Assembly (NCBI GenBank): GCA_949130495.1
Contig: OX422223.1
Coordinates: forward strand, 74,150,751 to 74,214,750
DNA: 64,000 nucleotides
Reading direction: 5' to 3'
Origin: Sambucus nigra
Lineage: Eukaryota > Streptophyta > Magnoliopsida > Dipsacales > Adoxaceae
Of this stretch, positions 47,160 to 58,560 are shown one piece after another. Numbering within the stretch: position 1 is the stretch's first letter; each line of letters starts with the position of its first letter. Both the position numbers and the translations under genes were made by a program. A model generated the notes under the pieces. It ran no database searches, was not told where the DNA came from, and saw nothing but the letters and a program-made list of their open reading frames with translations.

Positions 47160-48593
47160 GCAGGATAAAAAAACTAGGCTTTAAAATATAAACATTGTAA
47201 AATGCACCGACTAGATTACTACACAAATATTTATATTTGCATATCCCATTATTTATTTAAGACATAGAATGAATGTTTACTCTTGGAGTGTGAGCAGGGA
47301 TTCGACATGGAACTAGGTTTGAGAGGAAGTGGTTGTAGTGTTTGGCATAGGTCCAATCGAGGAACTTTAGATTGCCGAATTTCCACTGGGGAATGACACT
47401 TTGTGAGATCTAAAATAATCTTTTGAAACATATCTTTCAGAAATTAGAGCTTCATAAAAGAGTCTCGAGCCTTGGATCGGTGAAGAAGAGTTTAGAAAAC
47501 CAAATTAGTATTGGGTTTCAATGCCAATTTTTGAAAGGCGTAGGCCCTATTTTATAGGTTTTGAATGAAGCCATCAACCATACGTTTGAAGGATTGATCA
47601 ACCGTGCAGTAGATGATAAAAGACATGTGTATAGTGAATATGGTTGTGGATGGAAATGTGTATAGATGTATCCTTCTTAGGTTGAAAGATGTCCTTGAAT
47701 GATCAACCGTGCAATTGGTTTCATGATTTTTTAATGATTAGAGAATGATTTTGAACTGTGTGATTTATTAGGATCAACCATGCGGTTTAATAGGATTAAT
47801 TGTACGATTAAAGGCATCAATCATAAGGTCAATTAACCATTTTGAGTGATTTTGGTGGGAGAAAAATGGAAAACTTTAATGAACTTCACGGTTGATTGAT
47901 CAAATATATGGTTAAAAGGCTCATCAACCACGCGATTGATGAAATTGGCATCGGTTCATGTTCCGTCGCAATTTCGTATTATCGCCATAACGTTTGACTG
48001 GTAACTTTGATTGATGTGTGGTTTTCACCATTGGAAACATAATTCAAAGTGCTACTTGTTTATGATTCCTAATTTATCCAATCATGAAATTTGGTAGGTC
48101 TAAACCATCCATAAAGTAGTATATAGTGTGAATTGTTTGAGTCAAGGGCCCTAGGGATTTGATGCAAGCTCCGATTGGCACGTAGCTTTCGTCGTTGCAA
48201 ATATATTTCAAATATAAAAAAAAATTGTGTTACCACTTTCCAAATTTATGAATTTTTATAGGTGTAAAATGTCCATAAAGTGATATTTAGTGTAAATCGT
48301 CTCAATCGGGACTACCCTTAGCTTTGACATTTGAAATGAGGAACAAATGGGGATAAGGGAAATTTGATAAAAAGATGTACAAATATATAGGGTACATTGT
48401 AAAGTTTGTTAAGTCCACTTTACGCCAAGCTTGGTTAGATAAGTTTTCATATTTATAAGAGTGACCTTACAACCGCGAGAAGTTTAAGGTTTTCCTATCA
48501 CCGAAGTTTGTATTTTTTGGAAATCTTCTTATGTTATTTTAGGAGACAATTGGTGATGAAAATAATGTTATATTAAGGACTAGGGTGTCTACA
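47160..48593 (-). mobile_element. Solo LTR, about 1434 bp, AAGGT target duplication
   Basis: AAGGT at 47155-47159 and 48594-48598. The minus strand starts TGTAGACACCCTAG, a start shared with the Tat LTR group, but ends CCTGC rather than CA. The TATA box is at 47548-47556 (minus, TATAAAATA). Upstream of it lie at least five copies of a GATCAACCGTGCGGTTGAT-type palindrome (47590-47945). Confidence 0.75.
47590..47945. repeat. Cluster of GATCAACC..GGTTGATC palindromes
   Basis: Degenerate copies near 47593, 47700, 47771, 47890 and 47930, all upstream of the minus-strand TATA box. Confidence 0.75.
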
Positions 48594-48598
48594 AAGGT

Positions 48599-50132
48599 GG
48601 TCAACGGGGAGTGTGCACTTGCGGATACTCTTTGTTAAAATTTGGTTATCAGATCGATCCCTAATGGTGGAAGGGTTCAGTTGATTTACCAAGGGGGATA
48701 GATGTATAATAAAGACTCAAAAGGTCTTTATTAAGATTTCATGGGACCATGAATGTATGGTGCAGGATTGGCGACGGGTGCTCGATGTTTCCCTGAGGTT
48801 TGGGAGGTCTCTATTTAAGGATCGTTGTGATATATGACAAGAGAAAATGTGAAGATGCGGTGTCAAATGGTAATGGCTCGAGGTTACATCAAGGCTTGTA
48901 AATTCTCTGTAAAGGTCACATGGGGACCTAAGATGAGAGAGAATTTAGGGTTACAGTAAAGTACCGAAGATGCGTGATCGACATGGCGTGAATACCTGGA
49001 CTGGCTCAGTAAAGGTCGTACGGGGACCTAAGATGAGAGAGAACCTAGATGTGTGATATGATTGGTGGTGGACATTGTGTCAAGGCTTGGAATTCCACTG
49101 TAAAGGTCACACGGTTACCTAAGATGAGAGAACCGAGAGGTGCAGTACAGGATCGATGATGGGTGATCAACATCGTGTAAAGGTTTGGAATGTCTTTGTA
49201 AAGGTCGCATGGGGACCTAACACAAGGAGAAACCTGAAGGTCTGACGCATGAACAATGATGGGGTTCAGGTATCCTTATTTTTTACTTTTATTTTAGCAA
49301 GCATTAGGAATATTCCAACCATTTCCTATTTTAGGTCACATAGGGGACCAGACGTAGAAACTCGATGTTTCGATGGCATTTGTTGAAGTCACATGGTGAC
49401 TTGTGGTGGCATATAAGGTATCCCAATTTTCTACTTTGGTCCTTGTAAAGATTTAAAATATCTATTTTGGTCACATACAAGACTAAACATTGAAACACGA
49501 TGTTTCGATGGCGTTTGTTAAGGTTATATGGTAACCTATAGTGGTGTGAAAGGTATCCCAATTTTTTACTTTGGCCATAGAAAAGATTCAAAATATTCCA
49601 GTACCTTCATATTATAGGTCTCATTTGGGAACAGATGAAAAACCTTATGTTTTGATGGTGTATGTTGAAGCACATGGTTTCCTTTTTTAGGTCGCATAGG
49701 GGACATAAATGGTTTGAGGTGTAGGATTCCTATTTTAGGTTGAATAGAATATATAATTACTTTTAAGAACATGGATTCTTATTTTAGGTCTTCTAGGGGT
49801 CCGAATTAGTTATAAGCGCAGGGCTTCCTATTTTTATGTTAAGTAGGTGACCGAATTTTATTTAAAGCACAAGGATTCTTATTTTAGGTCTTGTATGGGG
49901 ACCAAATTTTATTTGGAGCGCAAGGCTTCCTATTTTAAGGAGCGTGGGGGAGAAATTTTTTTTGAAACACAAAGATTCCTCCGCCTAAGGGACCAAATTA
50001 GTTTGAAGCATAGGGTTTTACATTTTAGGTCGTGCAGGCAACTGAATTAGTCAGAAGCGTAGGACTTCCAATTATAGGTCACATAGGGGGCACATTATTT
50101 TTTTAAACGCATGGATTCATATTTTATGTGGC
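48599..50132. repeat. Complex tandem repeats built on AGGTCACATGGGGACC
   Basis: Three related zones. In 48780-49240 units of roughly 105 bp carry GTAAAGGTCACATGGGGACC and TAAGATGAGAGAGAA. In 49320-49690 units of about 165 bp carry CGATGTTTCGATGG and AAGGTATCCCAATTTT. In 49690-50115 units of about 55-60 bp carry TTCCTATTTTAGGTC and GGGGACC. No coding signal. The 3' UTRs of Tat elements often hold such arrays, so this may be part of another Tat element; that is inference. Confidence 0.7.
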
Positions 50133-51805
50133 TGTGGCCATCCCATCTCCTTTCTGGGGGAAGGGGTGAAGGTCTCACGCCCTATTTACTCTAGGAGCGC
50201 TTCGACAATCGTTGATGTAGGGTGAGGTAAAAAGATGAAGTCACCAACCTATTTTGCACAAAACAAGAAAAAGAACATGTCACTGCCTCGAGAGAGCAGC
50301 ATCAAAGACAAACTGATGCTTACAAAATCAATAGTTCGAAGGTTGAGGAGCTATGTTACGAAATGGGAAGGTGTTAGGCACCCATCACGCCCTTTCGGTC
50401 TCTCATGGGCTTGTGTTACTATTTTATTTAATTTCTCCATGAAGTGTGTGTGCGTGTATATATAAATGGATATCGGAATTGCCCAATTCATACCATGGAA
50501 AAGATAGAGTGAGGTCATCCATAGGAATCTTCCCAAAATAATATTAAAAAAATACGATGTATGCGTTCATCGAGATATTGATCGTTATGATGAAGTGATA
50601 ATATATGTTGGATAAAACACCAATAAGGATCACAAATATAATATATATGAAAATAATGTATAGATGAAAAGGAGATATATGTGAAAATTGAAAATTTGAA
50701 AATTTGGAGTCGGGTCTCGAGTTTTAATCTGAAACGCCTATGTAGCCTATAAAAGCATCAAATTCCACGTAGTTTGCATGCGGCATAAGGGTGGGGTTTA
50801 TCCCATAGATTCAAACGGGTATCTATTATAGGTGTATGTGTAAAAACATGTGTTTAGTTTTGAAAAAGTGTGATGGATAATCCCATTGGAATTTATAGGT
50901 GTAACCCTCTTTTTGTTTGTTTTCATTTTTAATGGAAAATAAAGTATGTACAATATAATTAATAAACGGGTGAGATGTTAATGTGTACGAACTAAAGTAA
51001 AAGGTAGATTAGGAATTTATATAATTAATGCAAAGATAAAGAATTTAAAGAGAGAGAAAGGATTTTGAACTTTTTTGAAGCTTTATCTTGATCCTTGATG
51101 AATTCCCTTAAATGTTGAGATGAATTTTGGATGTGAGAAAATGAGATTTTTTCAAATTGGGGCATAAATAGGATGGGAATGCAAGATTGAAAGGAATTTC
51201 ACATAAGGAAACTTCCCTGATTGCAAGAGAATGTTGCTGAAGTCACTGATATTGATGGATGTGAGGTGTCCTTTGGGAGTGAGGTCATGCCCTCTATTTA
51301 TAGGGTAAGAGGGTGCCGATCGCTATATCCCTAAGCCTGCCAATCGGTAGGTAACCCTAGGAACACTACCGATAGATAGGGAAATGGACCTGCCAATTGG
51401 CAGTCTCGTGCAGATTTGTTCGAAAAATGGTCATAGGAGATAATTCGTTGATACAAATCGCGCACAAAGAAATGCTTTGATGAGGAAGTTGACTGGGGAC
51501 AATTTAGGGCCTGGGAGCGCCTGGTGGCCTCCAGATAGATTTTTGGTGGTAACATGGTTCATTCATCTGAATTGTTATTTCGATTCTTACACAGAGTGGA
51601 CTGTTGGAAAGGGGATTCAGATCCCTTCGAAGATTCATTGATCTTTCGCTCTAATGATAGAGTTGACCGGGGTCAGACGGGGCCCGAGAGCACCCGATGG
51701 CCTCTAAATAGGTACTCAAAGTATGACCTAGGGTTTGTAGTGAAATGGGGAGGTTCTAGGGACCTAAGGAAAGACTTAGGGGGGTCCTAGAATTTGGTGT
51801 CTAAA
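50133..51805 (-). repeat. 3' LTR of the Tat element (1673 bp)
   Basis: Homologous to the solo LTR 43709-45946, in opposite orientation. It starts TTTAGACACCAAATTC (first bases mutated from TGTAGACACC) and ends GGGATGGCCACA. Two U3 repeats (near 51500-51760), four TGCCGATCGGCA-like motifs (51314, 51338, 51367, 51391), a minus-strand TATA box (51294-51302) and the R/U5 pair near 50735-50778 are present. Confidence 0.85.
51294..51302 (-). promoter_or_regulatory. TATA box of the Tat 3' LTR
   Basis: TATAAATAG on the minus strand, with the nearest palindromic motif 12 bp upstream (51314-51325, TGCCGATCGCTA). Confidence 0.75.
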
Positions 51806-51984
51806 AAGACCCTCGATGGGTGAGCTTGGAATAAGTGAAAGCCATCGAGTAGACACCACATGTTGTTTTGGAAAGAGGTCGATTATTTGAACTTAAAGGG
51901 ACAAGGATGACAGATTCAGAGGGTCGAGGTTGATTCTGAGGACCTAAGGAAACACTAAGGATGGTTGATTTTATGAGCCGAGGT

Positions 51985-52372
51985 CAATTTTGAGGACCTA
52001 AGGCAGGGAATGACCAATTATGAGGGTTGAAGCCATTTCTGATGCCTTTAATAGAGTGACCAATTCTGAGCCTCAAAGCCAATTTTATTGGATTAAATTG
52101 TAGCGACCAATTCTGAGAGTCGAAGCTAATTCTGAGGGCTTAAGTAGAGGTGACCAATTCTGAGGGTCAAAGCCAATTCTAAGGGCTTTAGTAGAGATGA
52201 CCAATTCTCGGGGTTGAAGCCAATTTGAGGGCTTAAGTAGAGATGACCAATTTTACGGGTTGAAGCCAATTATGAGGGCTTAAGTAGAGATGAACAATTC
52301 TACGGGTTGAATCCAATTCTGAGGGCTTAAGTTAAGGTGACCAATTATGCGGGTCGAAGCCAATGCAGAGGC
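51985..52372 (+). repeat. About eight copies of a 48-51-bp tandem repeat in the Tat 3' UTR
   Basis: The unit contains GACCAATTCTGAGGGT, GAAGCCAATTCTGAGG and GCTTAAGTAGAG. It lies between the antisense gene block and the 3' LTR. Copies toward the left are more diverged. Confidence 0.88.
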
Positions 52373-52689
52373 TCAAATTACTATTTTCTTGGGAAGTTTG
52401 GAGACTCCACTTGGGAAAAGGTATTAATCCGTGGATTGGATGAATCCTCGTCGGGGAATTTTCTTCAATTTTTGTGGTGTTCTTTGGAGATGTTGTTGGG
52501 GAGATATTCAATTGATTTTGGGAATTCCACTAGGTAAGCAAATGTTCCTTTGGGGAAGTAAGTGTGGTATTAAATGTTTTTCTTGGTGAAAAAGGTTCTA
52601 AAATTCATTTGGTAATTTTAGGAATTTTTTGGGGATTTTTTAGGATTTTCCTACATTTTTTGTGAATTTTTGTACAAAATATCCAGGAG

Positions 52690-52828
52690 GTGCCGACCGA
52701 CAGGGTGCAAGGGGTGTCAATCCGCAGTGGCATGGTCTTTTGGTCTTCCTTAGGAAGGTGGAGGGACAGTGTCGATCGGTATGTGAATGGGAACTGCCGA
52801 TCGACAAGCCCCTTAGCCTCCTATAAAA
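52690..52828 (+). promoter_or_regulatory. Promoter of the PMD gene: palindromic motifs plus TATA
   Basis: Four motifs close to TGCCGATCGGCA (52691, 52715, 52770, 52795) precede TATAAAAA (52822-52829) by 15 bp or more. The start codon is about 105 bp further on. The same motif precedes the LTR TATA boxes. Confidence 0.75.
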
Positions 52829-53881
52829 ATGGGCGATATTTCGTCATTATTCCCACCTTTTAGATTTTCTTTCTTCTGGCTTTCCTTTTCGCAAATTGTC
52901 CTAGCATTCTTTTCTCCTCCAAAACTGAGAAATGGCAGCTTTTTCAAGTAATACGGTCCACATGGCGTGGTTGAGTGTTGACAACTGGGCGCATTTGGAG
53001 TGGCGGGACAAGGTGACCCTAGCGTTGGGTAGTGAAAATGCTTTTGACTTATTCGAGTCGGTTGCAGATGAGAGGACCCTTTTGCGCGAGCCGGCGCACC
53101 ATCCATCTTCTAGGGTGGTGAACCCTAGTGGCTATGTAAGTGTTAATGACCTTTGGTATTTCTTTTTTCTTGGTATTATTTCCTTATTTTTTGTAAATTT
53201 TGACAAGGGGCTTTCTTTTGGCTTTGATATCTCTACGTTGAACCTGCGTTCTCCTGGGATAACGGGGTTCAAAGATTTTTGGGACCACCTTCCACCGGCG
53301 GTGCATTGGGTGGTTTCATTGGTCGACTTTAATAGTTTGGTGTCTGCACTGGATGGGACGCCTCATTTGACTGCCGTCCTTTGCGCTTTGGGGGAGAGGG
53401 GGTGGGACACCACACACACCATGAATTTTGGCTTTGGAGAGATGAAAATCACTCCTATTGATGTCCAACAGCTACTGGGCTGGTCTGTGAGGGAGACCCA
53501 GATCGAGGTGGACCAAACTTTGAGGGTGACGTCAGTGGTAGTGGAGGCAGCGTTAGGTGATGTTTGGAGGATAGTGTCTAGGGACTCCATTCTCCTGTCT
53601 CTTCTGAAGGAGGTTTTGCTGAGTCAATGGATCAAAGAAATTGACGGGCTGCAGGTGCGGCAGATGGACCGTTTGTTTATTCTTTTGTTATTGGGAGGGT
53701 TTTTGGTGGTGATGAGTGGTGACGTCGTCCACTTGTGGTTTTTTTTCCAGTTTTGAGGGTATTTTCAAATATCCCACTTTTTGACTGGGGGAGATTGACT
53801 TTATCGACCCTTTATTCTTGTCTGGATGCATTCAGTCGGTGTTTTCGGCATAAATTTTTCGGCGCCATGTATCTTTTGGAG

Positions 53882-53968
53882 GTATTCTTTATTTTATGCA
53901 TTTGCATTTTCCTTTAGTCTTGATTCCTTGATTTCTTTCTTTTGATTGATGAGCCTTGTCCTTTTCAG
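53882..53968 (+). other. Predicted intron in the PMD gene
   Basis: Donor GTATTC after TTTTGGAG; acceptor TGTCCTTTTCAG. Removal joins the YLLE and MWCYEV segments, which are adjacent in PMD proteins. Plus-strand orientation, opposite to the retroelement. Confidence 0.65.
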
Positions 53969-54769
53969 ATGTGGTGTTATGAGGTGATCGGACTTAACGC
54001 CCAATTGATATCTTTAAAGGATGAGTCTTTTGGGGTATTCTTCCCTATGTATCCGTGGCGGAAGTCTAATCGACAATCTAGGCAGTCTCTGTCTTTAGGG
54101 GCAATGCGTCAGGTCCTGAATGGCCCGACAAGCGATCGGATAAATCTTCTTTCCCTTTGACACCATTTTTCCTTGATGATCTTTCAGATATTGATTTTCT
54201 AATGGGGATCTTGCAGGTGACCTTTTATCGATGGGGGATGGCCATCCAGCACACGGGGGTGACAGGGAGGAACGCGCAGTTGCGTCGTCTGCTGGCGCAT
54301 GAGTTTGGCTACTCCTGGTATCTAGGGGGAGGGTAGTTCGATAGGTGGTGGAGGATGAGGTGATGGTGCCACCTGTGAGGCCCCCTATGTATATGAGGTG
54401 AGAATGGGATATGTCAAAGGAGGCGAGGATGTCGGCGATCTTTATTCGTCGTATATCGACATGGTGGTGGACTACGATTATCTTGATTTTGTGTCGAGTT
54501 GGATGATGCTGCCCAGCATATATGATGTTATTCCTCTTCCCCCCACGGGCTCTGGTAGGGGCACGAGTGGGCTAGTGGGTTCTGCCCATAGTGCAGGTGG
54601 TGCGTCGCCATCAACAGCGGTGATGACATCAGAGGTTCCATTTTTGTCATTGGCTCTTCCTTCCTATAACATCTAATGATCTGATGGAGGATCAGTGTGT
54701 ATGCTACATCGTCCCAATGTGATGGACCTAGAGGAGGTGGGGCTAACAGAGGATGTCCTTCAGCCAACG

Positions 54770-54859
54770 GTATACCTTTTATTTCTTTGCCTTTTTTATT
54801 TTCTTATTTCTTTCTTTACCTCAGACTGACTGATTTTCTCTTTTCTACTTTTCTTGCAG
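54770..54859 (+). other. Predicted intron near the end of the PMD gene
   Basis: GTATACC donor, pyrimidine-rich body, TTTTCTTGCAG acceptor; 90 bp. The reading on both sides is not conserved enough to confirm it. Confidence 0.5.
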
Positions 54860-54912
54860 CTCATTTGGGTGTCGACCACCTGGCTGAGAGATATTCGGCA
54901 TTAGGTGGATAA

Positions 54913-55430
54913 TGTGACTTCTCATATTCGGGAGTCGATCCCAGTTCCATCTTGCTTGGTGTTATGTTCCTCATTCGGGGAGGGGTCTCGTTTAGGAAGC
55001 GGAGGTTGATCATCTCTTCACCGGGGAAAGTGTGTACGCTGTAGGGATGGAGGGTCTTAAAGAGAGAGACAAAGATAAAATAGAGCCATAAAGTAGGTGT
55101 AGGTGAGAGAGAGATAGAGAATTTTGGGGGATTCGGGAAGAGTCCCATTGTTTTCGTGTTTATACTTTACTGCAAAACAAATGTAATAAAGCAATATCTA
55201 TGCAATGAAATGGGATTTTATTAATTTTTACTTTATCAACTTAATGCATATGCACTTTTACTTTGCTGCTAAGACCATAAAAAGGATTTAAAATAATTCG
55301 AGGATAATTTATATTAAAACATGATGAGTAAAAATCTATGAGAAGCAAATTCTGAATTCCTTAGAATAAAAATTATTTTTATTGAGTTTTCGATTTTGAT
55401 AAAAAAGCAAAAATGGAGCTTTTAAAAAAT
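54913..55430. other. Spacer between the two antisense genes
   Basis: AT-rich, no recognisable gene; it probably holds the 3' end of the PMD transcript. Confidence 0.45.
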
Positions 55431-55436
55431 AGGGGT

Positions 55437-55570
55437 TATCGATCGGCATATCCCTTGTACTGCCTATTGACAAGTCAATCCAGTCTTCAATTACTTGGTC
55501 CTTGGTGGGGCAGGGTTTCCTCCGAGATTTGTAGGACTTTTGTCTTTGGATAAATTTTCCAAGTATAAAT
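55437..55570 (+). promoter_or_regulatory. Promoter of the second antisense gene
   Basis: TATCGATCGGCA (55437) and TGCCTATTGACA (55461), then TATAAAT at 55564-55570. The start codon is at 55656. The same motif and TATA arrangement precede the PMD gene and the LTR promoters. Confidence 0.7.
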
Positions 55571-55655
55571 AGGGGTAATGGTGGAGTATTTTCTTCACCA
55601 TCCACATTTCCTTTCTTTTGCATACTTCTTAATTTTTGTCTCATCATTTTGTAAT

Positions 55656-56607
55656 ATGGATCTCCCTGAAAGTGTCGAATTTTCTTCTTACCTTGAAAAC
55701 TTAGAGGCCATGTGCTCATATAATATAAACTACAATTCTTTCAACATGTATCGATTTTCTTATGGCATAACCGACCTATTAAATGGAACATGTTGATGGA
55801 TGTGGTAGAATTCTGGTACCCTAAGGACCATGTCTTTCACTTTATCTTGGACGAAGTCTGTCCGACTTATGAAGAGTTTTCTTCCATGCTGGGGATAAAT
55901 TCCAGTGTTCTAACGGTCATGCCTGAATTTTCTTGGTCTCCTCGGGAGCTGTTTGTAGGATTTTTCCATATCTCACCTTTGGTGGCGAGGTCATTGGTTA
56001 TGGGAGGAATGGTTTCTCTCCCGGTTGTGCTACATTATGTGCATATGCAGGCTGTTAGTGATGCAGGCTATACTGGATTCTTTATTCTTAGCTTGACTTC
56101 AAAATTACTATTGGTGATTGGGGAATTGTTCGCGAACCCACAACTTGCAGCCATCACTTTGTGGATGTCGTACCATCACAATCCTGCAGAGGTGATACTG
56201 GCGGAGACTCTGAATGGTTTGGATGCTTGGCAGGAAGGCAATTCTAACTTTCTGAGGGGTATCCCCATTATGATGTTCATGTGGTTATCGGAGAGATTTT
56301 GTATGGTGGTCCTTCCTGAATATCCTTTAGCAGTCGTGCCAAACTTCTTTACTCACTACTTTATCAATGTGGGCCTAGATATCGAGATCTCGAAGAACTG
56401 GTTTGTAGAGCACGGGGAATGAGGTTTATGTTAGTCATTGACTTGGTTGGGAGAGTTGCATCCCATTCTATAACTAGGGGAATATCAGCATGTTTGGTTA
56501 GTTGGCCTCGAGTAGACCTCTTTCTACTTTCCCTGGTGGCTCTTACGTCAATTTGGCTGGGAGAAGATTGTGACACCTCAGACACTAGACTTTTTTCCTA
56601 TGGATGA
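55656..56607 (+). pseudogene. DUF7745-like gene, antisense in the Tat element, frameshifted
   Basis: It starts MDLPESVEFSSY. A frameshift near 55785 leads to the main frame (55790-56422) with DVVEFWYPKDHVFHFILDEVCPTYEEFSSMLG, which resembles the conserved start of the plant DUF7745 family (an FWDP-type block, then PT.EEY..LL). GELFANPQLAAITLWMSYHH and FTHYF follow. A second frameshift near 56420 leads to a WWLLRQFGWEK segment, like the LRQLG block near the end of that family. Function unknown; such proteins are widespread in plant repeats. The family match is from memory of its pattern and should be tested. Confidence 0.6.
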
Positions 56608-57374
56608 TTTGACAGAATGATTATGCATGAGGTTGGGTTCTCTATGGGAGAATCGTCGACCGTCGACACATTATTCCCAATCTATTGGCCAAGTCTAGAA
56701 TGTTTTCGGGGACAACATGAAGTGGTTGTGGATGAAGGTAGTAGCCAAAATGCTGGCTGTGGAGACCGGGCAAAGGTGGTTCGCCATATTTGACACCATA
56801 GAGGGAGGTTTTGTTATTTTTCCTAGGCTAGTCTGGGCTTACTGTTCCATGGAGTGCCTTCGGTATTCCATCCAAGCAGGGGAAGTTTGGGGACCCATGA
56901 TGTAGATGATGATGGGGCCGATTCCTCAGGCATCTGCAGGTAGGATACCTAAGGATTTTATTTCTGAAGCTTTATATAGTGTGTTTGGTTATGTATCTGG
57001 TTGTGTGGGAATAATTTGGGAGGGTTCTTTAGGAATTTTAATTATATTATTGTGCCTCTTGATGAGTTTCGCATTTGAATTATCTATACCAATCACTAAT
57101 GCATACATAATCCTTTTGTTCATGTAAATGATAAAATTGAAATATCGTTCTCGGAGATAAGAAAATAATAGCATTTTGTGAAAAAGAATGGGATCGTGCT
57201 CATGTGAAGTGTATGAAATGCCTATGTACCTCTAGGGGTTTTTGAATTTTTTTTGAGTTTTATGAAATATTTTTAGAGGATCGGGCCCCACGTAGTTTTG
57301 AGTAGAGGGAAATGAAGAATTGTTTTTAGAATAAAAGGGAGGTGCGAAGAATCGTAGCAAGCCTAGATTTCAGG
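56608..57374. other. Region between the second antisense gene and the end of pol
   Basis: Two short plus-strand frames (56717-56905 and 56906-57127) may be the decayed 3' part of the DUF7745-like gene, but I recognise no motif. At 57219-57300 a CCTATGTACC...CCACGTAGTT pair recalls the R/U5 motif of the nearby LTRs. Confidence 0.45.
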
Positions 57375-58560
57375 CTAGGCGTAGAATTTCTTGAGACGGT
57401 CCAGATTGACTGGACAGACTATCTCTTCCCCATCAAGGTCGGTGAGTATAGTGACGCCACCAGATAGGATTTTTTCTACAAAGTAGGGGCCAGTCCAATT
57501 GGGCTTGAATTTCTCTCTGGGGTCCAGATGGGCTCTACTATTTCTTTAAATGATAAGTCCCCTTCTTGGACACCACAGTCCTTGACTCTGTTGTTAAATC
57601 AACATGTTCATCGATGATGGTATCCTTATGTATGATATAGAGCCTTGAGTCTCCTTTCATCCAAGGGCGACAACTCGTCACGAAGGATTTGATGCCAGTC
57701 TTCCTCACTAACTCATGCTTCCATATCGTATACCAAAGAGTAATGTGTAGCCCGATATACGTTCGAAAAGATGTGTGGTTTCCCTAAAGGGCGTAAGGGA
57801 TTCGATCGACCCAATCTCGGCAACTCTTGGTCATCTTGTTGATGATTAATTTGAGGTTCTTATTAGAGTCTTCAACTGCACCATTGGTTTGAGGTCGATA
57901 AGGAGAATATTTATGTCTCTGAATTCCATACTCATCGACCACTTATGTGACTTCTGCTTTGAAACGTAATCCATTGGCTGACACTATCTCATGCGGTACC
58001 CCATATCGGTGGATGATATTTTTCAAGATGAACTTGGCCACCTTCACGGAATTCAAAACTGTGTATGACTCAGCTTCGACCCATTTGGTAAAGCAATCAA
58101 TGGAAACCAAGATAAATTCATGCCCATTAGAGGCCTTGTGTGTAACTTTCCCTACGATGTCGATGCTCCATGTGGAAAACGGCCAGGGAGAGGTCTTGTT
58201 GTACAATTCTTGTGAAGGCAAGTGTTGGAGGTTAGAAAACTGCTAGCATTTAAGACATCTTCGAACATAGGCAGTACAATCCTAAACCATGATAGTCTAG
58301 TAATAATCCTATTGGGTGACTTTCTTGGCAAGCATATGACCATTCACGTGGGGTCCACATTCTCTGCTGTGAATTTTCTGCATCATCTCTTCAATTTCAG
58401 CGCATGCGATGTAGTGTAAATGGGTTTCATCAAAGTTTCTCTTGAATAGTGCTTTATCACAGACAATATACTAGTCATCCAGTTTGCGAAAGGTTGATCG
58501 GTCTTTCTTGTCATAATTTTAGGAATATTTACCATGCTTGAGGAGGCGCTAAATATCATA
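57375..58560 (-). pseudogene. Tat integrase (decayed)
   Basis: On the minus strand: a zinc-finger part ending in CLKCQQ (near 58255), then the core WSIDIVGKV (first Asp kept), VDCFTKW-like segment, and VSANGLRF where the second catalytic Asp is Ala. GAVEDSNKNL keeps the Glu. The reading ends GEEIVCPVNLDRLKKFYA and a TAG at 57375-57377, the usual C-terminus of Tat pol. Stops are present, for example after FKAEVT. Confidence 0.88.

Larger units (their letters stand above)
52932..54912 (+). pseudogene. Plant mobile domain (PMD) gene with introns, antisense in the Tat element
   Basis: The ATG chosen opens a 274-codon frame. The N-terminal part has FKDFWDHLPP and LCALGERGWDTTHTMNFGFGEMKITPIDVQQLLGW, matching the PMD (aminotransferase-like, plant mobile domain) core where such proteins read TFH...GEMT.T..D. 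A T-run near 53738 shifts the frame; the next frame supplies PLFDWGRLTLSTLYSCLDAFSR. A 87-bp GT-AG intron (53882-53968) then joins to MWCYEVIGLN, as in PMD proteins. Another likely intron is 54770-54859. The function of PMD proteins is mostly unknown; some are linked to transposons and silencing. The frameshift in the T-run may be real decay. Confidence 0.75.

Noticed and set aside
52813..53106. Minus-strand 97-codon frame over the PMD start
   Set aside because: Opposite to a frame with clear PMD motifs and its own TATA box; no domain.
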